From Acidobacteriota bacterium (lineage in GTDB: Bacteria > Acidobacteriota > Blastocatellia > Pyrinomonadales > Pyrinomonadaceae), in contig JAFAZX010000052.1 of the NCBI GenBank assembly GCA_019239425.1, forward strand, positions 1 to 33,672: a stretch of DNA of 33,672 bases, in the 5' to 3' direction. Positions 15,957-24,522 of the stretch are shown here, in pieces (position 1 is the first letter of the stretch; every line of letters begins with the position of its first letter). The notes below the pieces were generated by a model. It worked only from the letters and a program-made list of their open reading frames with translations, ran no database searches and was not told the origin of the DNA. A program made the translations under genes and the position numbers.

Positions 15957-16748
15957 GCGGCGTTCGCTCTCACCCGCGCGGACGCCTGTCAACGTCTATT
16001 TGACAGCCAAGACATACTCCGCAAGCGAACCGATGCGAGCGAGTGTGTCTGGACGCATACGTCCGGGCAAGTTTTCACCGGAGCGTGCTTCGCGCCGGAT
16101 GTAAGCGCCCTGGATTGAACGGCGAGGCTCGTCGGATGAATTCGCCGCATGTCCATGCCAGACGGACCCGTTGAAAACGATGAGTGAACCCGCCGGGCCG
16201 CACGCCAACATTTGGTCTTCGTAGTCTGCCCGAGGGTCATCCTTCAACTCGTCCGGAACGGTTGGCCAGTTGTGTGAACCCGGAATAAATCGAGTGGCCC
16301 CGTTGTCGCTTCGAAACTCATCTACCATGAAGATGAAACCGACCATCGTCCATCCATCCGTGTCGCGCTCAAAGTCCACATGAAGCGCCTGTGCCTGCGC
16401 GCGGGGTCGGACAGTCCTCGCGTGCATCGTACTGAGTCTGAACGGCCGCCCGATGACGCGGCAACAAGCCTCCAGGACGGGTTGATATACATACAGCTCA
16501 TCGAACTCTGAGCCTCGGTTGACGAAATCCCTGACCCGGTTTGTCGTACTCCCGACCCTCACGTCGTCGGGGCTCGCCGAAGCTACGGCAGAATCATACG
16601 CCGTCGCCAATTGCGCCAACCTATCGGGGGCCACCGGGCCGGGAATGACGACGAAGCCGACATCCCGCAGGTCTTGGATAGCACTCGCCGTAAGTTCGCA
16701 GCCCGTACCTATTATGCTGAACCAGCCTTTCATAAAAGAAGCATCTAA
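15873..16748 (-). mobile_element. Integron gene cassette carrying a phytanoyl-CoA dioxygenase-like gene
   Basis: The 876-bp unit begins at TTAGATGC, right after the G of a GTTAGAT core at 16749-16743, contains one gene with a 15-bp leader, and ends with a full attC at 15867-15956. Size, one gene, short leader and terminal attC are all typical. No integrase gene (intI) or attI is visible in the window, so this is a cluster of attC sites lacking an integrase, or the far end of an old array. Confidence 0.68.
15996..16733 (-). CDS. Phytanoyl-CoA dioxygenase (PhyH)-family Fe(II)/2-oxoglutarate oxygenase
   Basis: This 245-residue protein has the PhyH layout. An N-terminal helix with GFVVIPG opens the fold. 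The metal site is HxD (H118-V-D120, in ALHVDFERD) and a distal His in SVWHGH (most likely H193). R205 in PRRSIQGAY is placed to bind 2-oxoglutarate, and RFIPGSHNWP (148-157) is the conserved loop of the family. It probably hydroxylates a small molecule or lipid-like substrate, which is not identifiable. The frame is open upstream to 16898, but the ATG at 16733 matches the family start and lies 15 bp inside the cassette boundary. Its stop is 38 bp before attC. Codon use and AT-richer composition differ from the M28 peptidase gene just upstream, as expected for an acquired cassette. Confidence 0.9.
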   Translation of the reverse strand: MKGWFSIIGTGCELTASAIQDLRDVGFVVIPGPVAPDRLAQLATAYDSAVASASPDDVRVGSTTNRVRDFVNRGSEFDELYVYQPVLEACCRVIGRPFRLSTMHARTVRPRAQAQALHVDFERDTDGWTMVGFIFMVDEFRSDNGATRFIPGSHNWPTVPDELKDDPRADYEDQMLACGPAGSLIVFNGSVWHGHAANSSDEPRRSIQGAYIRREARSGENLPGRMRPDTLARIGSLAEYVLAVK

Positions 16749-16833
16749 CTTGTGATTATACAGACCGGGCCGGTACGTATAACATCCGGATGATTCCGTT
16801 GCAACGCAACCCTCCGATGAGCGCTGGCGCCGT

Positions 16834-19131
16834 TCAGAACGTGTAGGAGAGCCGCACGAGCGTCGTGCCCGCGACCCACGAGCGGGCGTACATCGCATCC
16901 TCGCCGAGCCGCACCGCGGCCGGGTCAGGGAGCCCGGGAGATTGGTCGATGACCGTGAGCCGCACCGGGCCGGCCGACGGGTCGACGGCGAGCTTCAGCT
17001 CGAAGCCCTCGTCGCCCGCGCCGATGTGACGGAACCCCCAGACGACGCCTCCGGCTGCCCCGGCGCCGCCGGCACCTTCATCGAACGCGCGGCCGTCTAC
17101 CGCCGCGCCGATGACTTTGCCCGTTTCGACGAGCACATGGAGCCACGGCGCACCCCGGCGCGATTTCACACGGACGGTCAGGTAGCGACGCCCGTCCCCC
17201 GCCGCGTCGGCGATGAGTGCCACCTCCGGGCCTGGGACAGCCAGCGGAGCCGCCGCCGCGGCCCGCTTGAACACGCCATCCTCGCCGAGGAACCGCGGGA
17301 GCACCCCGACCGGCAGCGCGTCCGCGAAGAACGCGTCCTCCGGCCCGCCTGAACTCTCACGGTCAGAGACCCGGAACGCGCGGCCGGCGTCAGCGTCGAG
17401 CGCGTAAGCGACCGAGACCGGACGCGGCGTCCGGGGCGAGGCGCCGGCGCGCGCGGCTCCGACACCCGCCGCGACGGCCGCCAGCGCGACCAGCACCGCC
17501 GCGACGCGGCCGCCGACCGCGAGGCGCGCACGCTCAAACGCCGACGCACAGAGCAGCACGGCGAACGCCGCGACCGCGCCGGCAGACCACGCCGCGGAGA
17601 GCCGGAGTCCGCCGAGCAGGAAGTATGGGACTGGAGCCCAGACGAGTACGACCAGGAGCGACGCGGCCGCGGCGCCGACGGCCCGCACGACCGCCGCGCC
17701 GCGGCCGACGCCGGGCGCGACCCCGTGCAGCGCGACGATTGGCATCGGGACGGCGAGAAGGTATGCCGCTCCGGGGAGTTTGAGCGCGAGTCCCCATAGC
17801 ACTGCGACGCCGACGGCCGGGAGGAGGGCGGTCGGCGCCTTCACGCCTATTCGCAGCGCGGCGTGTGCGACGCCGAGCGCCGTCCCGGCCGCGAGCAGGA
17901 CGACGGCGAGCCTGTACGGGGCCGGGTCGTACGGGTCCGCCAGGCCGGGCGCGGGTCCCGCCCCGAGCGCGCGCACGAGCCACCAACCGGCGTGGCACGC
18001 GGCCGCCGCCAGAGTCAAGGCAGCGACCAGGGCGAGCCCCGAAGCCGCCAGCCCCGCCCACGAAGTGTGTCCGCGCCTGACCGACGCCACGACCGCGAAC
18101 GCGACGAGCGCCGTCGCCAGCGCCGCGGCGATGAGGTCGAAGAATCGAGGGTAGACGACGAGGCCGGCCCACGGCGCCGTGAAGTAAGAGACGGGGCCGG
18201 TGCTGTCTTCGTCGCCGTCTCCGAGCGCGCGCACGAGTCGGACGGCCGCTTCGCCCTGTCGACGCACGCTCTCACGGTCGAGCGCCGCCGGTGCGTCGGC
18301 CGGCGTGTGGTAGCGCGCGACGCCGTCGACGATGGCGAAGTTCAACCCGCCCGCGCCCGCCTCGCGGAACGGGCGGAAGTCCGTCCCGACCCCGTGGAGC
18401 CGCGAGAGCGTAGGCATGAGCGACGACGCCGTGACCGGAGCGCCGGAGCGCGCGACGGCCCGCACGAGCCTGCCCTCGTCCCCCGCCGTCTCGATGAGCG
18501 CGGTCGGTCCTTCCATGCCGCGTGCGTCGAAATTGAGCACCGTCGTCCGCTTCGGGTCGAGGTTGCCGGACGCGAGGAACGCCTCGGCCCCGACGGCGCC
18601 GATCTCCTCGGCGTCGGTGAAGAGCAGCGTCACTTCGGGCGCGCCGCCGTACTCGACGGCGAGCGCGCGGCCCGCCTCGAGGAGCGTGGCGACGCCCGCC
18701 GCGTCGTCACCTGCGCCGGGGCTCGTGAGCACGGTGTCGTAATGGGCCACGAGGACGATCCGGCGCGATGGGTCGGTCCCCCTGATAGTAGCTACGACGT
18801 TGTGCACGCGCGCCGCGTCGTACGGCTGGCCGTAACGTGTGCTCGTCGCCGGGGCGGTGCGGACCTCAGCCTCCAGTCCGGCCCCCTCGCGCAGCGCCGT
18901 CACGATGTACTCCCGCGCGGCGCGGTGCGCCGCCGAGCCCGACGGTCTCGGCTCGGCCGCGAGCGCCTCGACATGCGCCATCGCGCGTTCGGCCGAGAAG
19001 CTCGAAGGGCCGCCGCCGGACGCCGTCGGGGGCCACAAGCTCTTGAGCGAGAAGGCCGCCATGACCGCGAGGGCGAGGAGCGCGACAATTGGTGCGGCGC
19101 GGTCTATCGCGCGGGGAGAGGGATGGTTCAT
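16834..19131 (-). CDS. M28-family zinc aminopeptidase with multi-pass membrane domain
   Basis: This 765-residue protein has an N-terminal hydrophobic anchor (about 12-30), an M28 peptidase domain (about 45-305) and a long membrane domain with roughly eight to nine helices (about 320-575), ending in a soluble beta-rich domain (580-765). The two-zinc site is intact: H130 in AHYDT, bridging D142 in GAGDDAAG, catalytic E175 and ligand E176 in DAEEIG, D202 in NFDARG and H275 in RYHTPAD. The layout resembles the Fxna/Pff1-type M28 membrane proteases. AAGGAGA lies just before the ATG and overlaps the end of the upstream DUF5916 gene (9-bp gap), so the two form an operon. The protease domain should face the periplasm. 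The 100 bp after its stop separate it from the cassette junction. Confidence 0.92.
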   Translation of the reverse strand: MNHPSPRAIDRAAPIVALLALAVMAAFSLKSLWPPTASGGGPSSFSAERAMAHVEALAAEPRPSGSAAHRAAREYIVTALREGAGLEAEVRTAPATSTRYGQPYDAARVHNVVATIRGTDPSRRIVLVAHYDTVLTSPGAGDDAAGVATLLEAGRALAVEYGGAPEVTLLFTDAEEIGAVGAEAFLASGNLDPKRTTVLNFDARGMEGPTALIETAGDEGRLVRAVARSGAPVTASSLMPTLSRLHGVGTDFRPFREAGAGGLNFAIVDGVARYHTPADAPAALDRESVRRQGEAAVRLVRALGDGDEDSTGPVSYFTAPWAGLVVYPRFFDLIAAALATALVAFAVVASVRRGHTSWAGLAASGLALVAALTLAAAACHAGWWLVRALGAGPAPGLADPYDPAPYRLAVVLLAAGTALGVAHAALRIGVKAPTALLPAVGVAVLWGLALKLPGAAYLLAVPMPIVALHGVAPGVGRGAAVVRAVGAAAASLLVVLVWAPVPYFLLGGLRLSAAWSAGAVAAFAVLLCASAFERARLAVGGRVAAVLVALAAVAAGVGAARAGASPRTPRPVSVAYALDADAGRAFRVSDRESSGGPEDAFFADALPVGVLPRFLGEDGVFKRAAAAAPLAVPGPEVALIADAAGDGRRYLTVRVKSRRGAPWLHVLVETGKVIGAAVDGRAFDEGAGGAGAAGGVVWGFRHIGAGDEGFELKLAVDPSAGPVRLTVIDQSPGLPDPAAVRLGEDAMYARSWVAGTTLVRLSYTF

Positions 19132-19140
19132 GGTCTCCTT

Positions 19141-21723
19141 TTAAAAGCTCTTCCGGAAGAGGTATGACATTTTGACGAAGAAGGTGCGGCCGTTGCGGCG
19201 GAAGCCGGGCTCGTACAGCCCGCTCGTGGGGCTGTAGCCGTTGCGGTTCACGTCCTCATTGTACCCGGCGTAAAAGGCCGTCCCCGGGTTCGGCGTCCAC
19301 GCGAAGAGGAACTGCGCCCTGGCGCGCGACTGTAGAGACGTGTAGTCGACGCGGGCGCGCGCCGCCACGAACCTCGTGAACTGGTAGGTGCTCCGCACCG
19401 AGTAGATGTTATCGTCGAAGGCGACGAGGCGCGTGTCGTCGCGCACCAGACGGCTCTTCAGGTAGTCGATGGTGACGCGCAGGGCGTCGGTCGGCTGGTA
19501 GTAGGCGTAGCCCCTGAGGTCGAGTAGGTTGCCGGCGCCCGGGTCGAGCGGGGCGTCGGTGTTAGCGGGGGCGGCGAGCGCCGCCGGGCTCACCCTCGGG
19601 AATCCCGGGCCGCCCCCGAAGTCCAAATCGAACGTGCCCATCCGGTAGGCCGCCTTGAGCTGGCCGCCGTACTTCTTCGTCGGCTTCATCGAGAAGAAGA
19701 GGACGAAGTCATTCCTGTTTGCGGAGCGCCCACCGGGGCCGAAGAATGCCCCGGCCCGGCCCGGCCCCCTGAGGGCACCGAACTCCTCCTCGTAGAGCTT
19801 CTCGCCCCCGCGCCTGTAGGCGAGCCAGAAGTTGGTGTTGCGCCTCAGGAACCAATAGGCGGTCGCGTCTGCCTGCCAGTACTGAAGGCGGCCGCGGAAG
19901 TCATAGTCGACGCTACTGGAAGAGGTGACCTTCCAGTTGACCAGCCACCCCTTCTGTTTCGGGTCGGTCGAGTAGCGGAAGGCGAACCAGTCGTAGTTGT
20001 TGTCGGTGCGCTCGGTGAAGCCGAGGTCGGCGCGGTAGTCGCGCGTGCGACCCTCCGCCCCGAGCACCCAGCCGGAGTTGCGACCCGTCACGTCGTACAC
20101 GGCCGTGTAGGCGAAGCCCCGCCCTCCCTTGTAAATATCGCGCCCGGCCTCGGGGTCGAAGAAGCAACGGCGCGAGGTCGTCGCCGCCACCTGGAAGTCG
20201 AACGTGGTTATCTTGTCGACGCGGAAGTGGCCGTCGATTCCGCCCAGACGGTTGTGCCTCTCGAGCGACTTCTGCGCCCCGCAGGGGTTGTTCGTCTCGA
20301 TGTCGAAATCGGTCGGGGGCTCCTCGCGCCCCTTGAAATCGTAGTCCGTGGCAATGAGCCCGACGTTCGAATCCCTGCCCACGTCGCGCTTGTACCTGAA
20401 GACGGCCGCCCGCGCGTTGCGGTCGAGGTAGTGGAAGTTCTTCGGGTTCAGCCTGTCGTCGCCTACGAAATTGCCCGGCCCGTTGTCGGAGGCGACGAGG
20501 AGGCCGAAGCTGTCACGCCCGACCTTGCCCGTGAGCTTGGCCGCGTAGTCGGGGTCCACGATAGTCCGTGTGTGCAGCGCCGTCAGCGGGGTCTGGAATA
20601 TCTCCACGCCTTCGAGGAAGAAGGGGCGCTTCTCTTCGAAGAAGATGGGGAAGCGCTGGTTGGTCGTGACGACGAGCTGGTCGGCCTCGACCTGCGCGAA
20701 GTCTGGGTTGAAGGCTGCGTCGAGCGTGACCGTCGGCGTGATGCCGAATTTCACTGTCAGGCCCGGGTCGAGTTCCGCGGGGCCGTTGACGAAGCGCCCT
20801 TGGTCCACGAGGCCGGGCGTTGCGCGAAGCACGGCCGGCGGGATGGACTTCACGCGCCGCCCTGTCTCGGAGACTGTCAGGCTCGGGATGAGTTCGAGCG
20901 TGCGCTCGGTCGAGAGGTTTTCGAGCCCGGTGATGTGCCCGGCCTGCCCTAGTCTGCTCACGTCGCTGCGCGAGATCGGCATCCAGGAGTCCTGTTCGCC
21001 GTCGAGCCGCTGGATGGTGCGGAAGACGTGCACGCCCCACAGCCTGCCCTTCCCGGCCCTGTACCTGAGCGACTTGAGGGGCACGGCCACCTCGACCGTG
21101 TAGCCTTCGGCGGTGATCACGCCCTTCGACTCCATCACCACGTCGACGCTGAAGTCGTCGCCTATGCCCTCGGTGCGGACGCCGTCCTGCTGGACTCCCA
21201 ACGGGTTGAAGACGAGGACGTAGGCGCGCCTTTTGTCGTTGAAGGTGTCGAGCAGGATGCGGACGCTGTCCTCCGTCCCGGGCACGGCGTCGCGCTTTGC
21301 CAGGGTGGCGCGCACCTTCGTCGGGTCGTCGGCACACCGGAAGCCGATGTAGAGCGTGCGGGAGTCGTAGCCGAGCAGGGTCTCGGTCGGGTAACTCGGG
21401 GCGGCGTTGTCGCCGGGGTTGATCTGGTAGAAGTCCTTCAGGACGGCCGCGGTCTTCCAGACCTCCTCGTCGAGTTTGCCGTCGACGACCGGTGCCTTTT
21501 CGAACCGCGTTATGGTGACCGGGCGGCTCTTCTCGGGGGGCACGGCGGGAGAAGATTTCGCCGCGGAGGTTTCGGCGTGAGCGGAAACCGCGGCCGTCAC
21601 CGCCTGTCCCGCGGCCGCCGTCGGGAGGAGGAGGACGGCCGTCAGCGCCATGGCTATAGCCATCAAACGCACGACGCTGGCCGCCGTCACGTTCCGAGTG
21701 GCACCAACATTCGACACTCGCAT
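19141..21723 (-). CDS. DUF5916 outer-membrane protein with N-terminal CBM9-like domain
   Basis: This 860-residue exported protein has a signal peptide (about 15-40, ending TAAAGQA), then a carbohydrate-binding-family-9-like beta domain (about 72-250) that starts with the typical APVVDGKLDEEVWKTA and includes YIGFRC and SVRILLDTFND. The rest (about 280-860) matches DUF5916, with NPDFAQVEADQLVVTTNQRF and FFEEKRPFFLEG. Alternating beta strands and a C-terminal Phe (SYLFRKSF) indicate an outer-membrane beta barrel. Family members are common in Bacteroidota and Acidobacteriota; a role in binding or uptake of polymers is suspected but unproven. I chose the ATG at 21723 because GAGGT is six bases upstream; another ATG at 21765 lacks this. 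It is the first gene of an operon with the M28 peptidase. Confidence 0.9.
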   Translation of the reverse strand: MRVSNVGATRNVTAASVVRLMAIAMALTAVLLLPTAAAGQAVTAAVSAHAETSAAKSSPAVPPEKSRPVTITRFEKAPVVDGKLDEEVWKTAAVLKDFYQINPGDNAAPSYPTETLLGYDSRTLYIGFRCADDPTKVRATLAKRDAVPGTEDSVRILLDTFNDKRRAYVLVFNPLGVQQDGVRTEGIGDDFSVDVVMESKGVITAEGYTVEVAVPLKSLRYRAGKGRLWGVHVFRTIQRLDGEQDSWMPISRSDVSRLGQAGHITGLENLSTERTLELIPSLTVSETGRRVKSIPPAVLRATPGLVDQGRFVNGPAELDPGLTVKFGITPTVTLDAAFNPDFAQVEADQLVVTTNQRFPIFFEEKRPFFLEGVEIFQTPLTALHTRTIVDPDYAAKLTGKVGRDSFGLLVASDNGPGNFVGDDRLNPKNFHYLDRNARAAVFRYKRDVGRDSNVGLIATDYDFKGREEPPTDFDIETNNPCGAQKSLERHNRLGGIDGHFRVDKITTFDFQVAATTSRRCFFDPEAGRDIYKGGRGFAYTAVYDVTGRNSGWVLGAEGRTRDYRADLGFTERTDNNYDWFAFRYSTDPKQKGWLVNWKVTSSSSVDYDFRGRLQYWQADATAYWFLRRNTNFWLAYRRGGEKLYEEEFGALRGPGRAGAFFGPGGRSANRNDFVLFFSMKPTKKYGGQLKAAYRMGTFDLDFGGGPGFPRVSPAALAAPANTDAPLDPGAGNLLDLRGYAYYQPTDALRVTIDYLKSRLVRDDTRLVAFDDNIYSVRSTYQFTRFVAARARVDYTSLQSRARAQFLFAWTPNPGTAFYAGYNEDVNRNGYSPTSGLYEPGFRRNGRTFFVKMSYLFRKSF

Positions 21724-21865
21724 GAACACACCTCGCCCTCCCCTAGCCGGCCGGCTCGGCGCCACGTCGCAAAGATATGCGTTAAAGGTTTAGCCTTGGC
21801 GGCACCGTCGGCCGCCCTGCCGCGTGGAAGTGGGGAGGGTTAGTGTTACCTGAAAGTCCTACGGT

Positions 21866-23923
21866 TCAATCCGCGAGCCGCCCGCGCAGGGCTTTGTAAA
21901 TGGCCCCGGCGATCTTAGCCGCCGTCGCACCTTTCACCCCGTCCCCGCTCGTCAGCACGACGACGGTCAGGCGGGGAGAGTCGGCCGGGGCGTACGACGC
22001 GAAGAGCCCGACGTTGCCTTCTTTGCTTGCCAACGTCCCGGTCTTCCCGGCGATCTTCAACGTCGGGTCTCCGATGCCGCTGGCGGTGCCGCGCTCGACT
22101 GCCGCGATCATCCCGGGGATGATTTGATTCCGCACCGCCTCCGGGATTCCGACCTCGCGCCGCGGCGGGGCGGCTTCGCCGGTCGCGTCCTGCGGCAACC
22201 TCGGGACTCTGGGCACGACGAGCTTTCCGCCGTTCCCCAACGCCGAGACCAGCACCGCCAGTTGTATCGGGGTGACCTCTACGCCCTCGCCGATCCCCAG
22301 CCGCGCGACGCTCGCCACCGTCTCGACGGAGGGCAGACTGCCGGCCACCTCCCCCTCGTAGTTGATGCCGGTCGGCTCCCCGAGCCCGAGGCGGCGCGCG
22401 TAGTCCAGGATCGGCCCGGCCCCGATACGCCCGTTGACGGACTTGAAGTAGTTGTTGTCGGAGAGGGCGAGGGCGCCGGTCAGGTCGAGGCGCTCACCCC
22501 TGCCCTGCACGCGCAGCTTCTCGGCGGGGTCGAACAGCCCCTCGCCCACCCCCGCGAGACCCGTCACCAGTTTCATGGTGGATGCAGGGACCCAGCCGCG
22601 CCGCAGCGCCCACTCCTGATTAACGACCGCGTAGACACGCCCCGTGCGCGGGTCCATCACCACCACCGTGCCGTCTCGCTCGCCCAGCGCCTCGACGGCG
22701 ACGCGCCGGACTTCGGGGTCTTCCCCTTCCGTTTCGTCACCGGACGCCGAAAGGGTCGATCCGCGACCCTGCGATGCTGCGCCGTCGCCCGCCCCCGTCT
22801 TCGCGTCGGCTGCCGGCGCCGGCGACCACGGCGGAGACTGTACAGCATGCTGTTTGGGCAGCACCGCGCGGGCGCAGACTACTGTCGTGAGCAGGGCGAC
22901 GGCCAGGAAGAGTCCGACCAGGAGGGGCGAGAGGTGGCGCGGCCGCGGCGGCCCTTCCACGAGCCGCGAGACCCGGAACCGCAGGCTCCCGCCGTCGGCC
23001 GCCATCGCGAGGCGCGAGGCGGTGGTGCGCAGCCTTTCAATCCTCGTCAGGGCGCGGGCGTAGGTCATCACGTCGCCCGTCACCCGAACCGCCATGTCGT
23101 CGCACACGTGCTCGCGCTCGGCCCTGATCTGTCGCGACACCCACCAGACCGCCGGGTGATAGAAGAGCAGGGTTTCGACGCCGGTCTGGAGCACGTTCAC
23201 AAGGTAGTCGTGCCTCCTGACGTGAGCCAACTCGTGCGCCAGAACGGCCTCCAACTGCTCAGGGGTGAGCCCTGTAAACGCGGACGCCGGTAGGAGGATG
23301 GCGGGACGCAGCCAGCCGACGGCCGTGGGCACGCTCACGAGCGACGACTCGAGCACCTTCACGGGGGTGCTCACGGAGAGCTTCCGCGCGATCTCGGCCG
23401 CCTTTTCTCGCCAGAGCCCGGACACCGGCCGCGCACCGTGTAGCTTCATCCTCCGCGCAAGCATCAGCCCCCCGAGCGTGCGCGCGGAGAGCAGCATGAC
23501 GCCCGCGAGCCAGACCAGCGTCAGCCACGGAAGGAGGCGGGCCGCACGCTCCATAGGTGTTTCGCCCCGCACAGGTCGGGGGGAACCGGCTGACGCCGTC
23601 ACGGGCTTTTCGTATAAGTGGCCCCCCGGCGCGGGCTCAACCACGAACTCGCCCGGCACGCCCGCAACCTCCGACGCATCCGCCATCTGCGCACCGGGTG
23701 TGGGGCTCAAGAACATCCACACGGTCGCCGACGGGAGCAGAAGCATCAGCGCCATGGCGCAGCACGCGGCCACGTACCGGGCGTTTGAACTGCTGCCGCG
23801 CAGTAGCGCCAGAGCTCCCGCCAGGAGGAGTGCGACCGCCGCGCACTGCCAGAGAGAGTGGAGCAAGCCCCGGGAGAGGCCGTACAGGATCTGAAATGGC
23901 TCCGCGTCTAGCACTCCGCTCAC
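21866..23923 (-). CDS. M56 (BlaR1/MecR1-type) metallopeptidase fused to a penicillin-binding transpeptidase domain
   Basis: This 685-residue integral membrane protein has helices near 22-42, 50-72, 130-150 and 333-351. Its M56 zinc protease domain has H230-E-L-A-H234 and E271 in EHVCDD as third ligand. After a disordered linker (355-405), the outer domain (about 408-683) has S448-T-M-K451, S488-D-N490 and K627-T-G-T630, plus GIGEGVEVTPIQLAVLVSAL, a pattern of class B PBP transpeptidases rather than of the class D-like sensor in BlaR1. It therefore looks like a beta-lactam or wall-precursor sensor that signals through the M56 site to cleave the repressor. It starts with GTG at 23923, in a 4-bp GTGA overlap with the BlaI gene, with GGAGG upstream. 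A direct role in cross-linking is also possible. Confidence 0.9.
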   Translation of the reverse strand: MSGVLDAEPFQILYGLSRGLLHSLWQCAAVALLLAGALALLRGSSSNARYVAACCAMALMLLLPSATVWMFLSPTPGAQMADASEVAGVPGEFVVEPAPGGHLYEKPVTASAGSPRPVRGETPMERAARLLPWLTLVWLAGVMLLSARTLGGLMLARRMKLHGARPVSGLWREKAAEIARKLSVSTPVKVLESSLVSVPTAVGWLRPAILLPASAFTGLTPEQLEAVLAHELAHVRRHDYLVNVLQTGVETLLFYHPAVWWVSRQIRAEREHVCDDMAVRVTGDVMTYARALTRIERLRTTASRLAMAADGGSLRFRVSRLVEGPPRPRHLSPLLVGLFLAVALLTTVVCARAVLPKQHAVQSPPWSPAPAADAKTGAGDGAASQGRGSTLSASGDETEGEDPEVRRVAVEALGERDGTVVVMDPRTGRVYAVVNQEWALRRGWVPASTMKLVTGLAGVGEGLFDPAEKLRVQGRGERLDLTGALALSDNNYFKSVNGRIGAGPILDYARRLGLGEPTGINYEGEVAGSLPSVETVASVARLGIGEGVEVTPIQLAVLVSALGNGGKLVVPRVPRLPQDATGEAAPPRREVGIPEAVRNQIIPGMIAAVERGTASGIGDPTLKIAGKTGTLASKEGNVGLFASYAPADSPRLTVVVLTSGDGVKGATAAKIAGAIYKALRGRLAD

Positions 23924-24324
23924 TTCTCTTCTCCCTCCAACCTGTCCAGAAGCCTCTCGACCTGCGCCAGTTCCGCCTCCGACGCGGCCTTCGCCGACAG
24001 CGCCTGCATGACCAACTGTTTCGCCGAGCCCTCGAAAGCCTTCTCCAACAGGTCACTCACGAGCTGGCGCTGTGTCTGGTCCTGGGACTGGGCGGCACTG
24101 TAGACCTGGGGACGCACGGTATCGTCTCGCTCCACCAGTCCCTTCTCCGTCATTATCTGCAGCATCTTAAGGATGGTCGTGTAGCCGGCCCCTTCGGCGC
24201 GCCCGCTGTTGTAGTCCTGGAGTATCTCGCGCACGCTCCCGCGCCCCCTCTTCCAGATCACCCTGAGAATGGATAGCTCCAGGTCGGTAGGCCGCGCCAC
24301 GTTGCTCTCTCTTCTTTTTCGCAT
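23920..24324 (-). CDS. BlaI/MecI/CopY-family transcriptional repressor
   Basis: This 134-residue protein has a winged helix-turn-helix (about 8-80) with the family signature of a Pro-Thr-Asp-Leu-Glu opening, a VIWKRGRGSVREI helix and the recognition helix in GYTTILKMLQIMTEKGLVER. A C-terminal helical part (about 82-130) serves for dimerisation and is where M56 proteases cut in BlaI. It binds a dyad as a dimer and is inactivated by proteolysis. The ATG at 24324 has GAGG about eight bases upstream; the frame is open for 25 more codons but these overlap the promoter. It is co-transcribed and translationally coupled with the M56-transpeptidase gene. Confidence 0.92.
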   Translation of the reverse strand: MRKRRESNVARPTDLELSILRVIWKRGRGSVREILQDYNSGRAEGAGYTTILKMLQIMTEKGLVERDDTVRPQVYSAAQSQDQTQRQLVSDLLEKAFEGSAKQLVMQALSAKAASEAELAQVERLLDRLEGEEK

Positions 24325-24354
24325 AGATGGCCTCACACCCATCGGACGAAACGG

Positions 24355-24383
24355 ATTATTGACGAAAGATTTCGTCAAGTCAA
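24355..24383 (-). promoter_or_regulatory. Sigma-70-type promoter of the BlaI/M56 operon
   Basis: On the minus strand TTGACT (24383-24378) and AATAAT (24360-24355) are separated by exactly 17 bp. The -10 box is about 30 bases before the repressor's ATG, giving a leader of roughly 24 nt with the GAGG ribosome site. Confidence 0.7.
24361..24376. promoter_or_regulatory. Candidate BlaI operator
   Basis: GACGAAA and its exact reverse complement TTTCGTC flank a 2-bp centre (16-bp dyad). It fills 16 of the 17 bp between the -35 and -10 boxes. A further GACGAAA half-site lies at 24345-24351 and an ACGAAA at about 24383-24388, so a repressor dimer here would block polymerase directly and autoregulate the operon. 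Confidence 0.68.
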
Positions 24384-24522
24384 CGAAAATCTTCTTCAAC
24401 CTTGAAAACGACTCGTGGTCACCGTTCTGTAGCTGAGTGAGGATTCTGAAGAACGGATTTGGCGAGCAAAATCGAATTGCCTGATGGCCGCCGCAGGCTC
24501 TTGGTGCCCTTCGCCCAGGGCG

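Noticed and set aside
16734..16898. Upstream extension of the PhyH frame
   Set aside because: It crosses the cassette boundary and the end of the M28 gene, and the added residues are not part of the family.
17863..19167. Long plus-strand open frame opposite the M28 peptidase
   Set aside because: Arg/Gly-rich translation without motifs, against a gene with a complete zinc site.
22124..23293. Long plus-strand open frame opposite the M56-transpeptidase gene
   Set aside because: Arg/His/Pro-rich shadow without start signal.
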